Below are positions 17,747 through 18,069 of a stretch of DNA of 18,069 nt, piece after piece. The stretch lies in NCBI GenBank assembly GCA_035500455.1, contig DATJXG010000049.1, positions 1 through 18,069 of the forward strand. The letters are read 5' to 3'. Under the pieces are notes generated by a model. The model had not been told where the DNA came from and ran no database searches. It saw only the letters and a program-made list of their open reading frames with translations. Within the stretch, counting starts at the first letter, position 1, and each line of letters opens with the position of its first letter. The position numbers and the translations under genes are program-made. This DNA is from DATJXG01 sp035500455. Lineage in GTDB: Bacteria > Acidobacteriota > Terriglobia > Terriglobales > Acidobacteriaceae.

Positions 17747-17818
17747 GTAGAGACGCAGCAAGCTGCCTCTCTACGGAAATCCGACCTGTAGGCGAGACGT
17801 AGCAAGCTGCGTCTCTAC
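17747..17818. repeat. Tandem pair of GTAGAGACG...CTCTAC palindromes
   Basis: Copy 1 (17747-17774) has arms GTAGAGACGCAGC and CTGCCTCTCTAC around AAG, with one mismatch. Copy 2 (17788-17818) has GAGACGTAGC and GCTGCGTCTC arms and also ends in CTCTAC. They lie about 20 and 60 bases upstream of the smc start, within its likely leader. I recall similar palindromes as dispersed REP-like elements in many genomes. Confidence 0.7.
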
Positions 17819-17868
17819 GGCATTGGCGGCGCGTGGCGCGGGGCCTGGTCTCGCTTGCGGAGGGTCAT
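17815..17868 (-). CDS. Possible 17-residue leader ORF upstream of smc
   Basis: An ATG at 17868 with GGGAG four bases upstream opens a frame MTLRKRDQAPRHAPPMP that stops at 17815, inside the second palindromic repeat. The product is basic and Pro-rich with no known motif. It could be a regulatory leader peptide, the remnant of a gene interrupted by the repeat, or chance. Confidence 0.25.
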   Translation of the reverse strand: MTLRKRDQAPRHAPPMP

Positions 17869-17956
17869 GCTACTCCCTTTACCAGGAAGGTTCCTCCACC
17901 CAGTAGGCTCCAAAAAGCTGCCCACGGCTGGGATGGGACAGGCACAAATTAGAGCT

Positions 17957-17986
17957 ACTGTAACGGCGAAATTGCGCCAGGGTCAA
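17957..17986 (-). promoter_or_regulatory. Candidate smc promoter
   Basis: On the minus strand TTGACC (17986-17981) is followed after 18 bases by TACAGT (17962-17957), which matches the -10 box at four of six positions. It would give a leader of about 225 bases before the smc TTG. Weak, and chosen mainly because it is the best pair in the region. Confidence 0.35.
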
Positions 17987-18069
17987 GCAATAAAACACTA
18001 TATCTTGTATGGCCTTGGCGCGCACCCCGTCATTTTGCACACACAATGCACCAATTGCTGATCGTTAGG

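Larger units (their letters stand above)
17727..18069. other. Region upstream of smc
   Basis: These 343 bases hold two palindromic repeats (17747-17818), a possible 17-codon reading frame (17815-17868, minus) and a weak promoter (17957-17986, minus). Between 17868 and 17957 several short inverted repeats exist, for example CCTGGT with ACCAGG. No known RNA family or tRNA was recognised, and the right edge shows no convincing truncated gene. Confidence 0.45.

Noticed and set aside
17868..17960. Possible tRNA, SRP RNA or 6S RNA upstream of smc
   Set aside because: No T-loop, anticodon stem, SRP GGAAG tetraloop context or 6S central-bubble pattern could be matched.
17855..18061. 68-codon plus-strand frame at the right edge
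   Set aside because: It has no ribosome binding site, its composition is not coding-like, and it overlaps the smc leader.

Overview
The window looks like ordinary chromosomal DNA from a GC-rich Gram-negative bacterium, most likely an acidobacterium of the Koribacter/Terriglobia type. That placement is inferred from the gene families: a POTRA-only periplasmic protein, a TPR protein with an AQ-type signal peptide, a small secreted CGNKH cysteine protein, a pyruvoyl arginine decarboxylase and an Smc with an acidic head insertion. The intergenic DNA is also full of short palindromic repeats. No rRNA, tRNA, CRISPR array, transposase, integrase or phage gene was seen.

Left part (1-4274). A membrane protein gene runs off the left edge on the minus strand. 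Next come type I glutamine synthetase glnA (minus, with its own terminator) and a divergent LysR-type regulator. Their shared 374-bp gap holds a 15-bp palindrome that could be the regulator's operator. A LamG-domain lipoprotein on the plus strand follows, with its own promoter and a leader hairpin. The gap before it contains GC-rich segments with several competing pairings.

Middle part (4439-11506). All genes but one are on the minus strand and separately spaced: a DUF4291 protein, a secreted alpha/beta-hydrolase-like protein with an EF-hand loop, a pyruvoyl-dependent arginine decarboxylase, a small secreted cysteine protein, a POTRA-domain protein and a short-chain dehydrogenase. The exception is a plus-strand TPR protein with a near-consensus promoter and an intrinsic terminator.

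Right part (11695-17726). A compact minus-strand cluster, purC-cvpA-fis-like, follows a near-consensus sigma-70 promoter. It links purine synthesis, a CvpA membrane protein and a small DNA-binding protein. Then comes a full-length smc, whose start codon is TTG and whose ATPase head carries a roughly 90-residue acidic insertion. Upstream of smc is a long leader with a short ORF and two palindromic repeats.

I did not find a convincing new multi-gene system. The items most worth a second look are the glnA/lysR palindrome, the alternative pairings at 3232-3319, the EF-hand loop inside the hydrolase, the Smc insertion, the purC-cvpA-fis linkage and the families of intergenic repeats.
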